A stretch of DNA of 64,000 nucleotides from Sagittula sp. P11 (lineage in GTDB: Bacteria; Pseudomonadota; Alphaproteobacteria; Rhodobacterales; Rhodobacteraceae), in assembly GCF_002814095.1 (NCBI RefSeq), contig NZ_CP021913.1, positions 496,001-560,000 of the forward strand, in the 5' to 3' direction. The position numbers were made by a program, and so were the translations under genes. Shown one piece after another: positions 27,057-35,348 of the stretch. Under the pieces are notes generated by a model, which ran no database searches, was not told where the DNA came from, and worked only from the letters and a program-made list of their open reading frames with translations. Numbering within the stretch: position 1 is the first letter of the stretch; each line of letters begins with the position of its first letter.

Positions 27057-28304
27057 TCATAACCCTTCCTCCCGGCTGATGAACTTGAAGAAGAAGACCG
27101 AGAAGATCAGCAGGCAGCCGAAGACCACCACCGCCACCGCAGCGCCCGCCCCGATGTTCGACAGGGCAAAGGCCTGCTCGTAGACGTTCACCGTCAGGGT
27201 CCGCGTGCCCGCGTTGCCGCCCGTCAGCAGGAAGATGTCGTCGAACTTGTTGAAGGTCCAGATGAAGCGCAGCAGGAACAGCACGCTCAGGATGCCCAGA
27301 AGCATCGGCAGCGAAAGGTACCAGAACTGCTGGAAGGGCGAGGCCCCGTCCATCTCGGCGGCCTCGTACATGTCGCTGTCGATCGACTGCATGCGCGCCA
27401 GGATGAACAGGAAGGACAGCGGGAAATACCGCCAGACCTCGAAGGCGGTGACCATGATCAGCGCCAGGGGTTTCTGCCCGAAGAAGTTGATCGACTGCTC
27501 GGTCACGCCCATCTGCACCAGAAGCGCGTTGGCCGAACCCGAGAACGGGTCGAAGAGCAGGATCCACGCAAAGGCGACGGCGATCACCGGCGCCACGTAG
27601 GGAAAGAGGTAGAGCCCCCGCAACAGCCCCTGTCCCTTGAACGAATGGTTCAGAAGCTGCGCCGCGAAGAGTCCCATCACCAGCGCACCGATGGTGCCGA
27701 AGACGGTGTAGAACAGCGTGACGCCAAAGACCGACAGGAACTCCTCGCCGTCGAAGACGCGGGCGAAGTTCTCCAGCGTGAAATTGCCCGATGTCAGCAC
27801 CGATTGCGCCCGGCCGGTCATCACCGGGTCGGTCTCTTCGATGTCGGTTTCCTGCGCGAGGAAATCGGCGGAGACGGTCACCGGGATCTCCAGCCGCTCG
27901 CTGTAGCCGCCCTCCCAGTCGCCCAGGTCGCAGAAGAAGTCGGCCCCCTCCAGCGTGCAGCGCGGATCGAGGTCGCCGATAACGGTCAGCCCGTCCGGCC
28001 ATGTGTCGGTCAGCGTGACGCCGGTGATCGACTGGTCCTGAGAGGAATTCCGCAGGCGGTAGCGCACAGTGGCCTCATCACCCGCGGCCTCGGGCTTGCC
28101 GCGCAGGTCCTCGCGGATGACCACTTCGGGCGCCCGCAGGTCGCCCAGTTCCACGGGTTTGAAGCTGATCCAGAACACCGCCAGAAGCGGCAGGACGACC
28201 ACCGCCGCAACGGCGAAGAGCGTCGGAAACAGGAGCGACCACGCCAGCCGCGCCTCGCGCCGGGCGAGCGGGCCGGTTCCGGTCGGCGGAATCGCCTGTG
28301 ACAT
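27057..28304 (-). CDS. Sugar ABC transporter permease (MalF-like) with DUF11-like periplasmic insert
   Basis: 415-residue permease. TM1 lies at about residues 22-46, and the normal permease core starts near residue 170 and has the loop MYEAAEMDGASPFQQFWYLSLP (EAA) near 315. Residues about 55-165 form an inserted extracytoplasmic domain. The segment VRYRLRNSS and SITGVTLTDTWPDGLTVIG has the pattern of DUF11/CARDB-like immunoglobulin folds, and Cys116 and Cys125 could form a disulfide. MalF of E. coli also has a large periplasmic loop (P2) that touches the binding protein, but at a different place and with a different fold. Start MSQAIPP at 28304 is favoured; an in-frame Met lies upstream at 28343. 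Confidence 0.83.
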   Translation of the reverse strand: MSQAIPPTGTGPLARREARLAWSLLFPTLFAVAAVVVLPLLAVFWISFKPVELGDLRAPEVVIREDLRGKPEAAGDEATVRYRLRNSSQDQSITGVTLTDTWPDGLTVIGDLDPRCTLEGADFFCDLGDWEGGYSERLEIPVTVSADFLAQETDIEETDPVMTGRAQSVLTSGNFTLENFARVFDGEEFLSVFGVTLFYTVFGTIGALVMGLFAAQLLNHSFKGQGLLRGLYLFPYVAPVIAVAFAWILLFDPFSGSANALLVQMGVTEQSINFFGQKPLALIMVTAFEVWRYFPLSFLFILARMQSIDSDMYEAAEMDGASPFQQFWYLSLPMLLGILSVLFLLRFIWTFNKFDDIFLLTGGNAGTRTLTVNVYEQAFALSNIGAGAAVAVVVFGCLLIFSVFFFKFISREEGL

Positions 28305-28326
28305 GGCCGTGATCCTCCGTGGCGCA

Positions 28327-28355
28327 GGCGGGCGGACCATCATGGCCCGCCCGCC
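28327..28355 (-). terminator. Intercistronic hairpin after the sugar-binding protein gene
   Basis: GGCGGGCGGACC (28327-28338) pairs with GGCCCGCCCGCC (28344-28355) with a single mismatch and a five-base loop. It starts eight bases after the binding-protein stop and precedes the MalF-like gene. No U-run follows, so it fits mRNA stabilisation or attenuation. Confidence 0.65.
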
Positions 28356-28362
28356 CGTGACG

Positions 28363-29709
28363 TCATTCGATCTTCGAAAGCTCGTCGTTCATCGCCGCAA
28401 CGGCGTCGGCCACCTCAATCTGGCCGTCGATGTACTGCCGCACGATCCGGTTGATCGCCTGGCTGTTGATCATCTTCGAGGCCAGCGCCAGCTGCCCCTC
28501 GGTCACCCCCCAGCGCTGCGCCACGTCGAGGCCGCTGACGATCTCGTCGATCTTCGACTGGTCGTAGAGGTCCCCGAGCGGCGCCTTGCGGTCGACGCCC
28601 ACCGGCAGCTCGGCCCATGCCTTCTGGAAGGCAGTCGGGTCGTCGGCGGTGCCGCGGCGGGTCGGGAATTTGCCCTCCGGCGCGATGGCCAGCGTCTGGG
28701 TGTAGCCCTGGTCCATCGAATAGGCGACGAACTCCTCCGCGATGTCGGTGTCCGCGTCGGAGGTGATCCCGAAGTACCGCATGTCGCCCCAGGCCGCGCC
28801 GTCCGGGTTGGACGGACCGGCAAAGGTCGTCACGATCCCGGTCTTAGACGCCAGCTCGGGCGAGGTCGGGTCGTCGTTGATCGTCGGCGGGGCACTGTCG
28901 CGCAGGCCAGCCAGCTCATCGAGGATGAAGGGCGACCAGATGATCATCGCCGCGTTGCCCGAGAAATAGAGCGAGCGCGACTGGTCCCAGTAGAGGTCAC
29001 CCGGCGGCGAGGCGTCGGCCAGTTTCTTGTAGAACTCCAGCACCTCGGTGGTTTTCGCCTCGTCGAGCGGCGCGAAACCGTCCTCCCCAACCGGCGTCAC
29101 GCCGTTGGCGAGGAAGACATGCTCCAGCACCTGGCTCATGAAGGGCTCGTCGACCTTGGTGGCGGCGACGAAACCGTACATCTCGGGCGGGTTGTGCAGC
29201 TTGTCCAGCGCGGCCTCGACCGCGGCGTAGGTGGTCGGCGCTTCCAGCCCTGCCTCGTCGAACAGGTCCTTGCGGTAGAGGATCATCTGCGTCCAGCCGT
29301 CCACGGGGACCGCCGCGTAGCCCTCCCCGAAGGCGGCCATCTTCAGGGCACCCTCGGCAAAGGTGTCCTCGCCCAGGTCCTCGATCACGTCGGTCGCGGC
29401 CTCGGGGTCGAGGATGCCTTCCTCCGCCCAGGGCAGGGACCATTGCAATGTGTGGTAGATCACGTCCGGCAGGTCACCCGCCGCAAAAGCCGCCGTCGCC
29501 CGTGTGCCGAGGTCGCTCTCTTCGACCGGGATGACCTCGACCTCGTTGCCGGTCGCCTCGGTGAAGTCGGCGGCCATCTGTTCCTGCCGGGCCAGCCGTT
29601 CGGGCTGCGTTTCTGTCGTCCAGAACCGTATCGTGTCGGCCTGCGCCGCACCCGCGATTGTCAGCGCAAGCGCCGTCCCGGCCAGCAGCCGGGCTTTGTT
29701 CGTCGCCAT
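28363..29709 (-). CDS. Sugar ABC transporter substrate-binding protein
   Basis: 448-residue extracellular solute-binding protein (family 1 type). The signal peptide ends near residue 24 (ALALTIAGAAQA), followed by the mature start DTIRFWTTETQPERL. The remaining segments (FAAGDLPDVIYHTLQW, WTQMILYRKDLFDEAGL, GNAAMIIWSP) are typical for CUT1 binding proteins. It heads the operon of two permeases, a GH63-like hydrolase and an ATPase. The mature protein is acidic. Ligand: probably a small glycoside such as a glucosyl- or mannosyl-glycerate, inferred from the hydrolase only. Confidence 0.87.
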   Translation of the reverse strand: MATNKARLLAGTALALTIAGAAQADTIRFWTTETQPERLARQEQMAADFTEATGNEVEVIPVEESDLGTRATAAFAAGDLPDVIYHTLQWSLPWAEEGILDPEAATDVIEDLGEDTFAEGALKMAAFGEGYAAVPVDGWTQMILYRKDLFDEAGLEAPTTYAAVEAALDKLHNPPEMYGFVAATKVDEPFMSQVLEHVFLANGVTPVGEDGFAPLDEAKTTEVLEFYKKLADASPPGDLYWDQSRSLYFSGNAAMIIWSPFILDELAGLRDSAPPTINDDPTSPELASKTGIVTTFAGPSNPDGAAWGDMRYFGITSDADTDIAEEFVAYSMDQGYTQTLAIAPEGKFPTRRGTADDPTAFQKAWAELPVGVDRKAPLGDLYDQSKIDEIVSGLDVAQRWGVTEGQLALASKMINSQAINRIVRQYIDGQIEVADAVAAMNDELSKIE

Positions 29710-30056
29710 GGTATCCTCCTGTTGAACACGGGAGGCATCGTGCGGGGCAAGGCGCCCCTCCGGACCTTCTGGCCGGCTTGCCGCGCGGGCACCTCGCGGT
29801 GTCCGGCAGCCGTGGCTTTGTGCGCGAAATGCTGCACTGCCACATTTATCACTTCGAAAATCGACAACGATTCCCTCCCCCTGCAAGGTTGAGTTAACGC
29901 GCACGACAAGCCAAGTTTAAATAAAAGGCACTTTGTGAACGCCGGTTTCCGGCTGTCGGGGCGGTTTCGGACGCCCGGCACTGCTTTCCAGAAGTCAAAA
30001 AAGAACCCGGCGCGGGTGGCGCCGGGTTCGGAGTTGCGCAGGCTCGTGGCTCTGGT
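29710..30056. other. Intergenic region with sugar-operon promoter zone and tctA terminator
   Basis: 347 bases between the tctA stop and the sugar-binding protein start. Apart from the terminator at 29995-30028, no gene or clear operator was found. An A/T-richer patch (29840-29940) is the likely promoter zone. Confidence 0.55.
29995..30028 (-). terminator. Rho-independent terminator after tctA
   Basis: Perfect 10-base stem AACCCGGCGC (30004-30013) / GCGCCGGGTT (30019-30028) with loop GGGTG, followed on the minus strand by CTTTTTTG. It begins 29 bases after the tctA stop and closes the tctCBA transcript. Confidence 0.9.
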
Positions 30057-31595
30057 TCAGTCGCGGAGCGACCCTTCTTCGTCGCCCTGCCGCCGCATCC
30101 CGGCCTTGACCCGCGCGCCGATGATCAGCGGCAGGATGAACCCGACGATGGCAACCGTCCAGAGACCGATGGCAAGCGGGCTGTCGATCAGCGTCCACCA
30201 GTTGCCGTTGTCGATGGTGATGGCACGGCGCAGGTTGTTCTCCATCGCGTTGCCCAGCAGCGTGCCGAGGATGATGGGCACCAGCGGCACGTCGAACTTG
30301 CGCAGCACCCAGCCCATGACGCCGAAGCCGATCATCACCATCAGGTCGAAAGACGACCCGGAGATGCCGTAGATCCCGACAAAGCTGACCATCGCCACGA
30401 TGGGCATCAGGATGCGCGACGGGATCATCAGCACGCGGGTAAAGATGCCGACCATCGGGATGTTCATCGCCAGCAGCATGAAGTTCGCGATGAAGAGCGC
30501 CGCGATCAGGCCCCAGACCACGTCCGGGTTCTGGGTGAACAGCAGCGGTCCGGGCGTGATGTTGAGCGCCAGGAGCACCGCCAGCAGGACCGCGGTCGTG
30601 CCGGAGCCGGGCACGCCAAGCGCCAGCATCGGCACCAGCGCCCCGCCTGCGGCGGCGTTGTTGCCCGCCTCGGGGGCCGCGACACCGCGCGGGTCGCCCT
30701 TGCCGAAGGTGCCTTCCTTGTCGACCAGCCGCTTTTCGAACGAATACGAGATGAACGACCCCAGCGAGGCCCCTGCCCCCGGCAGCACCCCGGCGAGGAA
30801 GCCCAGGAACGAGGTCCGCAGCATCGTGGGTATGCACTGCTTGATCATCGACATCGGCGGGTAGAGTTTGCCGATCTTCAGCTTGGTCTCGTCCGCGTCC
30901 GCCCCGCCGTGGCGGTGTTCGAGGAAGATGAAGACCTCGGACAGCGCGAACAGGCCCACGATGGCCACGAGGAAGTCGAGACCGTCATAAAGGTGCACCT
31001 CGCCGAAGGTGAAGCGCGGCACGCCGGTCTGGGTGTCGACGCCGATCATCGCAAGGCCAAGCCCCAGTGCCGCGGCAAAGGCCGATTTCGCCTGGTTGGT
31101 GGAGGACACGCCGCCGAGCGTCATGAACGCAAGGGCGAAGAGGGCAAAGTACTCCGCCGGGCCGAAGAGCAGCGCGATCTTCACCAGCTGCGGCGCGAGG
31201 AAGATCAGCCCCCAGGTCGCAAAGAACGCGCCGACAAAGGAAGCAATTCCCGAAAGCGAGAGAGCTTCGCCGGCGAGCCCCTTCTTGGCCATGGGATGCC
31301 CGTCGAGACAGGTCATCATCGCCGGTTCGTCCCCCGGGATGTTCAGCAGGATCGACGAGATGCGCCCGCCGTACATCGCGCCGTAGTAGACGGACGTAAG
31401 CAGGATCAGCGAGGGCGTGGCGCCCAGGCCGAGCGTGAATGCCAACGGGATCAGGATCGCCACGCCGTTCGACGGGCCGAGGCCGGGCAGCGCGCCCATG
31501 ATCGTGCCGAGGAAACAGCCCAGCAGCGCCAGCAGGATGTTCTGCCACGTCAATGCGATGGCAAAGCCGTCGGCGAGATTGGAAAAGGTCTCCAT
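30057..31595 (-). CDS. tctA: Tripartite tricarboxylate transporter, large permease (TctA)
   Basis: 512-residue membrane protein with about 11-12 helices. The TctA signature region GTIMGALPGLGPSNGVAILIPL lies near residue 30 and the segment LGVPGSGTTAVLLAVLLALN near 325 is the mirrored family motif. It forms the ion-coupled channel of a Tct importer for citrate-like or other carboxylates. It is the last gene of tctC-tctB-tctA, starting three bases after the tctB stop, and is followed by a strong terminator. Confidence 0.93.
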   Translation of the reverse strand: METFSNLADGFAIALTWQNILLALLGCFLGTIMGALPGLGPSNGVAILIPLAFTLGLGATPSLILLTSVYYGAMYGGRISSILLNIPGDEPAMMTCLDGHPMAKKGLAGEALSLSGIASFVGAFFATWGLIFLAPQLVKIALLFGPAEYFALFALAFMTLGGVSSTNQAKSAFAAALGLGLAMIGVDTQTGVPRFTFGEVHLYDGLDFLVAIVGLFALSEVFIFLEHRHGGADADETKLKIGKLYPPMSMIKQCIPTMLRTSFLGFLAGVLPGAGASLGSFISYSFEKRLVDKEGTFGKGDPRGVAAPEAGNNAAAGGALVPMLALGVPGSGTTAVLLAVLLALNITPGPLLFTQNPDVVWGLIAALFIANFMLLAMNIPMVGIFTRVLMIPSRILMPIVAMVSFVGIYGISGSSFDLMVMIGFGVMGWVLRKFDVPLVPIILGTLLGNAMENNLRRAITIDNGNWWTLIDSPLAIGLWTVAIVGFILPLIIGARVKAGMRRQGDEEGSLRD

Positions 31596-31598
31596 GGT

Positions 31599-32030
31599 TC
31601 AGAACCCCCAGGGGCCGCGTGCGAGGGAGAGGCCCAGCACGAGGTGGAAGATGACGTAGATGCCGACCGAAGTGCCGACGCCGGTCAGCACGGCCTCGAC
31701 CGGACCGGAGCCAAGGCGCCACGCGAGGTATCCTGCGGCAAAGGCGGTGGCGAGGACGAAGCCCGCGACGGGCAGCAACTCGGCGTAAAGGATCATCACG
31801 ACGATGGCGGCGCCGATCTCGACCAGGCGGCCAAGCGCGGGCCATTGCGGTTCGGGATCGGGACGGAAGGCTATCACGGCGCTCGAAATGCCGAGGATGG
31901 CGGCAATGATCAGGGGGAAGGCCTTGGGACCCACGGCATCGGAGAGAAAGCTTTCCTCGATATACAGCGCCGAAATGGCGAAACCGATGGCGAGGAGAAT
32001 GCCGAAGACCCCGAAGATGCGATCACTCAT
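31599..32030 (-). CDS. tctB: Tripartite tricarboxylate transporter, small permease (TctB)
   Basis: 143-residue protein with four hydrophobic helices, including VFGILLAIGFAISALYIEESF at the start and FVLATAFAAGYLAWRLGSG near residue 95. Sequence conservation in TctB is low, so the call depends on length, topology and its position between tctC and tctA. Confidence 0.87.
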   Translation of the reverse strand: MSDRIFGVFGILLAIGFAISALYIEESFLSDAVGPKAFPLIIAAILGISSAVIAFRPDPEPQWPALGRLVEIGAAIVVMILYAELLPVAGFVLATAFAAGYLAWRLGSGPVEAVLTGVGTSVGIYVIFHLVLGLSLARGPWGF

Positions 32031-32074
32031 GGGGATCTCCAGTTCGGGATGTCAGGGGGTATCGGGTAAGGATC

Positions 32075-32100
32075 GGGCGCCGCCTCGTGCGGCGGCGCCC
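32075..32100 (-). terminator. Intercistronic hairpin after tctC
   Basis: Perfect 10-base stem GGGCGCCGCC (32075-32084) / GGCGGCGCCC (32091-32100) with a six-base loop, 23 bases after the tctC stop and 44 bases before the tctB start. It has no U-run. Confidence 0.7.
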
Positions 32101-32123
32101 TGTAGAAAGCGCGCGGGGGACGC

Positions 32124-33098
32124 TTACTTGATGATGCCGATTTCCTTGGAGATCGACTGGATCTTGGCCACGGATTCCTCGACGAAGGCCTGGAAGTCAG
32201 CACCCTGCAGGTCTAGCGGCGCGAGGCCGTTGGTCTCCATCACGGCTTTCCATTCGTCGGAGGCATAGAGCTCGCCGATCTTGGAAACCCATGCGTCATA
32301 TGCCTCGTCCGACATGCCGCCCGGAGCGTAGAAGCCGCGCCAGTTGGCACCGATGGCGTCGACGCCCTGCTCTTTCGCGGTCGGCATCTCGGAGAATTCG
32401 CCACCCAGACGCTCGGGCGCGAGGACCGCGATCACCTTGATGTCGCCGGAGTCGACAAAGCCCTTCGCTTCGGAGATGTCGCCGGTGAAGGCCTGGACAG
32501 AGCCCGCCAGAAGCTGGGTCACCGCCTCGCCACCGCCGTCGAAGGCGATGTACTTGATCGAACGCACGTCATCGATGCCATAGGCGTTGGCCGCGATCAG
32601 GACCTTCAGGTGGTCCCAGCCGCCCACGGCCGACCCGCCCGCCACGGAGATCGTGGTCGGATCCGCCTTGATCTGGTCGAGCAGCGCGGGGAGCGTGTCG
32701 ATCTCGGAGTCGGCGGCGACGGCGATCACGCCGTAATCCGCTCCGACCGACGCGAGCCAGCGCACCTGGTCCATTGTGTTGCCCGGATACGCGCCCTGCG
32801 CGAGGCGGGTCGCGGTGGCCGAGGATGCCGCGACGATCAGGTCGTTGCTGTCGTTACGCTTGTTCACCACTTCGGCGTAGGCCACGCCACCGCCGCCACC
32901 GGCGAGGTTGACGACCTGCATGGTCTTGTCGATCAGGCCAAGGTCCTGCAGCGACTTGCCTACCTGACGGCAGGTGAAGTCCCAGCCACCACCCGGGTTG
33001 GCCGGTGCGATACATTCAGGGTTTTCCTGCGCGCTGGCGGCAAGGGCGGATACGCCCACGAGTGCCGCGGCCACGACGAGCCGGGTTGCTTTGATCAT
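32124..33098 (-). CDS. tctC: Tripartite tricarboxylate transporter, periplasmic binding protein (TctC)
   Basis: 324-residue periplasmic binding protein with a Sec signal peptide (cleavage near residue 22, ALAASA-QE). The mature start ENPECIAPANPGGGWDFTCR is the classic Bug/TctC ligand-binding loop, and YAEVVNKRNDSNDLIV and GGSAVGGWDHL follow. It is the first gene of tctCBA and is transcribed divergently from the two-component system over 185 bases, the usual arrangement for TctD/TctE control. The carboxylate ligand cannot be read from the sequence. Confidence 0.92.
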   Translation of the reverse strand: MIKATRLVVAAALVGVSALAASAQENPECIAPANPGGGWDFTCRQVGKSLQDLGLIDKTMQVVNLAGGGGGVAYAEVVNKRNDSNDLIVAASSATATRLAQGAYPGNTMDQVRWLASVGADYGVIAVAADSEIDTLPALLDQIKADPTTISVAGGSAVGGWDHLKVLIAANAYGIDDVRSIKYIAFDGGGEAVTQLLAGSVQAFTGDISEAKGFVDSGDIKVIAVLAPERLGGEFSEMPTAKEQGVDAIGANWRGFYAPGGMSDEAYDAWVSKIGELYASDEWKAVMETNGLAPLDLQGADFQAFVEESVAKIQSISKEIGIIK

Positions 33099-33283
33099 GT
33101 CATTTTCCTCCACATTGGCAGCCGCGAGAGGCGACTGCCCGACATTCCCCGTAGTCACGACTGCCTTTGCAGCCTCCCTCGTTACGGGTTAGACAAAGGA
33201 CGTAGCGAAGGAAGCTGTCGTGAAGCTGTCAAAGGCCGGAAAGCGGCGCGGAATTCGGCAGAAATGAAAGGGACGTCCCGGAC

Positions 33284-33955
33284 ATGCGGGTGCTGATGGT
33301 CGAAGACGCCACGGACCTTGCCGAAGGGGTCATCGCGCGCCTGAGCCAGGCCGGCATCGTGGGCGACCATGCAGTCGACCTCGAAGGCGCACGCGACCAC
33401 CGGGCCGTCCAGACGTACGATGCCGTGATCCTCGACATCAACCTGCCGGACGGCTCCGGACTGGCGCTGCTGCGCGAGATGCGGGCAGGCGGCGACCGGA
33501 CGCCTGTGCTGATGCTCACGGCGCTCGGAACGGTGGACGACCGGGTCGACGCGCTGGACATCGGCGCCGACGACTACCTCGTGAAACCCTTCGAACAACG
33601 CGAACTGGAGGCGCGGCTGCGGGCCATCGTCCGGCGCGAGACGGGGCCGAAGGCCGACCTTATCCAGCTTGCGAACCTCGGTTTCTCGCCGTCCGAAATG
33701 ACCGCGACCATCGGCGACCGCAGGCTCGACCTGACACGGCGCGAAGCGACCGTGCTGGCCACATTCCTGCGGCATCCCGGTCAGGTCCTGTGCAAGCAGC
33801 GCCTCTACGACTCGCTCTTCGGGTTCGACGACGCGGACGTCGGGATCAACGCCATCGAGTTGTATGTCGCCCGGCTGCGCAAGAAGCTGACCGGCAGCGG
33901 CGTGTCGATCTCGACCCAGCGCGGCGTCGGCTATCGGATCGGGACGGATGATTGA
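33284..33955 (+). CDS. Two-component response regulator, OmpR family (TctD-like)
   Basis: 223-residue regulator: receiver domain with acidic pair Glu7-Asp8, phospho-acceptor Asp51 (VILDINLPDGSG) and the conserved Lys of YLVKPFE near residue 101, then a winged-helix DNA-binding domain with LDLTRREATVLATFLRHPG and ELYVARLRKKL. It overlaps the kinase gene by eight bases and faces tctC, which it probably activates when the kinase senses the substrate. Confidence 0.9.
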   Translation: MRVLMVEDATDLAEGVIARLSQAGIVGDHAVDLEGARDHRAVQTYDAVILDINLPDGSGLALLREMRAGGDRTPVLMLTALGTVDDRVDALDIGADDYLVKPFEQRELEARLRAIVRRETGPKADLIQLANLGFSPSEMTATIGDRRLDLTRREATVLATFLRHPGQVLCKQRLYDSLFGFDDADVGINAIELYVARLRKKLTGSGVSISTQRGVGYRIGTDD

Positions 33956-35348
33956 CCTGCACCGCCCGATCCGCAGCCTGACCGGCCGCGTACTGTCCGC
34001 GGTCATCCTGCTGCTGCTGCTGGGTGGCATGCTGGTCTCGGTCTGGACGTGGATCAACGGTCGCTCGGCGGCGCGGCAGACCTACGACCGCCTGCTGCTG
34101 GGCGCGGCGAACGACATCGCGGAATCGATCCGCATCCAGGACGGCAAGGCTGTGGTGGACCTGCCCGTCTCCGCCTTCGAGCTGCTGGCCCAGGCACCCG
34201 ACGACCGAATCCACTACGACGTGCGCGGCCCCGACGGGCAACTCGTGACCGGCCTCTCCGACAGGTTCGAGCCGTCGGAAAGCTCGGATCGTGCCGCGCT
34301 CCTTCAGTTCTTCGACGACCGCATGCAGGGCGAGGCCGCGCGCTTTGTCCGTGTCGTCCGCCGCTTTGCCGAGCGCGACTTTTCCGGCAACGTGTCTGTC
34401 ACCGTGGGGCAGACGCTCTCGGCACGGCAGGCGATGACGCTGGATCTTGCACTAGACGCGCTGGTGCCGCTGGCCTTTGCCGGGATCGCGCTGCTGGTCA
34501 TCGCCTGGTTTGCCGTCCGCTCGGCCGTGCGGCCGCTGGAGGCACTGGCCTCCGACCTCGCGCGCCGCGACCCCTACGACCTGACGCCGATGCCGGTAGA
34601 GGGGCGTCCGCAGGAACTGCGCGTGATGCTGGAGTCCCTCAACCGTTTCATGCAGCGCCTCGACAAGCAGATCGACGGGATGCGTAACCTGATCTCTGAC
34701 ACGGCGCACCAGTTGCGCACGCCCGTCGCCGCGATCCGGGTGCAGGCAGAGACCATGGCGCGCGACGGCACACCGCCCAGCCGTCCGCTTGTCATGCTGC
34801 TGGCGCGGACGCGGTCGCTGGGCGACCTGCTGGACCAACTGTTGTCCCGGGCCATGGTCATCCACCGCGGCGACAGCGTGCCCCGCGTGGCCTTCGACCT
34901 GCGCGAGGTGGCGCTGGACCTGATCGAGCGGCGCGACCACGAACTTCTCTCCCCGGGGGCGGAGGTCCGGCTGGCCATCGGAGAGGACCCCGTGATCGCC
35001 GTGGCGGACCCTTTTTCCGTGGGTCAGGCGGCGAAGAACCTCCTGTCGAACGCGCTGAAACATGGCAAGCCGCCAGTGACCGTCGGCACCGAACTCAGCG
35101 GGGCAGAGGCCGTGATCTGGGTGGAAGACACCGGCACCGGCCCGCACGAAGCGGTCATCGCCTCCCTCGGCGCGCGCTTCGAACGGACCAAGACATCGCG
35201 GGAGGACAGCGTGGGCCTTGGCCTTTCCATCGTGGCCGCCGTGGCGACGGCCTCCGGCGGGCGGGTGGACATGAGTCGCACCGATCAAGGGTTCCGCGTG
35301 GCGCTTGTCCTGCCCGCAGACGACACCGCGCGGGAGGATCCGGCGTGA
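33948..35348 (+). CDS. Sensor histidine kinase (TctE-like)
   Basis: 466-residue membrane kinase. TM1 lies near residues 14-34; a periplasmic sensor region follows (about 35-160, 2CSK_N-like); TM2 lies near 170-190; then a HAMP-like linker, the H-box SDTAHQLRTPVAAI with phospho-acceptor His254, and an ATPase domain with N-box NLLSNALKHGK and G-box VGLGLSIVAAVA. The stop overlaps the GTG of the next gene, a periplasmic binding protein, so all three proteins are probably made together. Confidence 0.9.
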   Translation: MIDLHRPIRSLTGRVLSAVILLLLLGGMLVSVWTWINGRSAARQTYDRLLLGAANDIAESIRIQDGKAVVDLPVSAFELLAQAPDDRIHYDVRGPDGQLVTGLSDRFEPSESSDRAALLQFFDDRMQGEAARFVRVVRRFAERDFSGNVSVTVGQTLSARQAMTLDLALDALVPLAFAGIALLVIAWFAVRSAVRPLEALASDLARRDPYDLTPMPVEGRPQELRVMLESLNRFMQRLDKQIDGMRNLISDTAHQLRTPVAAIRVQAETMARDGTPPSRPLVMLLARTRSLGDLLDQLLSRAMVIHRGDSVPRVAFDLREVALDLIERRDHELLSPGAEVRLAIGEDPVIAVADPFSVGQAAKNLLSNALKHGKPPVTVGTELSGAEAVIWVEDTGTGPHEAVIASLGARFERTKTSREDSVGLGLSIVAAVATASGGRVDMSRTDQGFRVALVLPADDTAREDPA

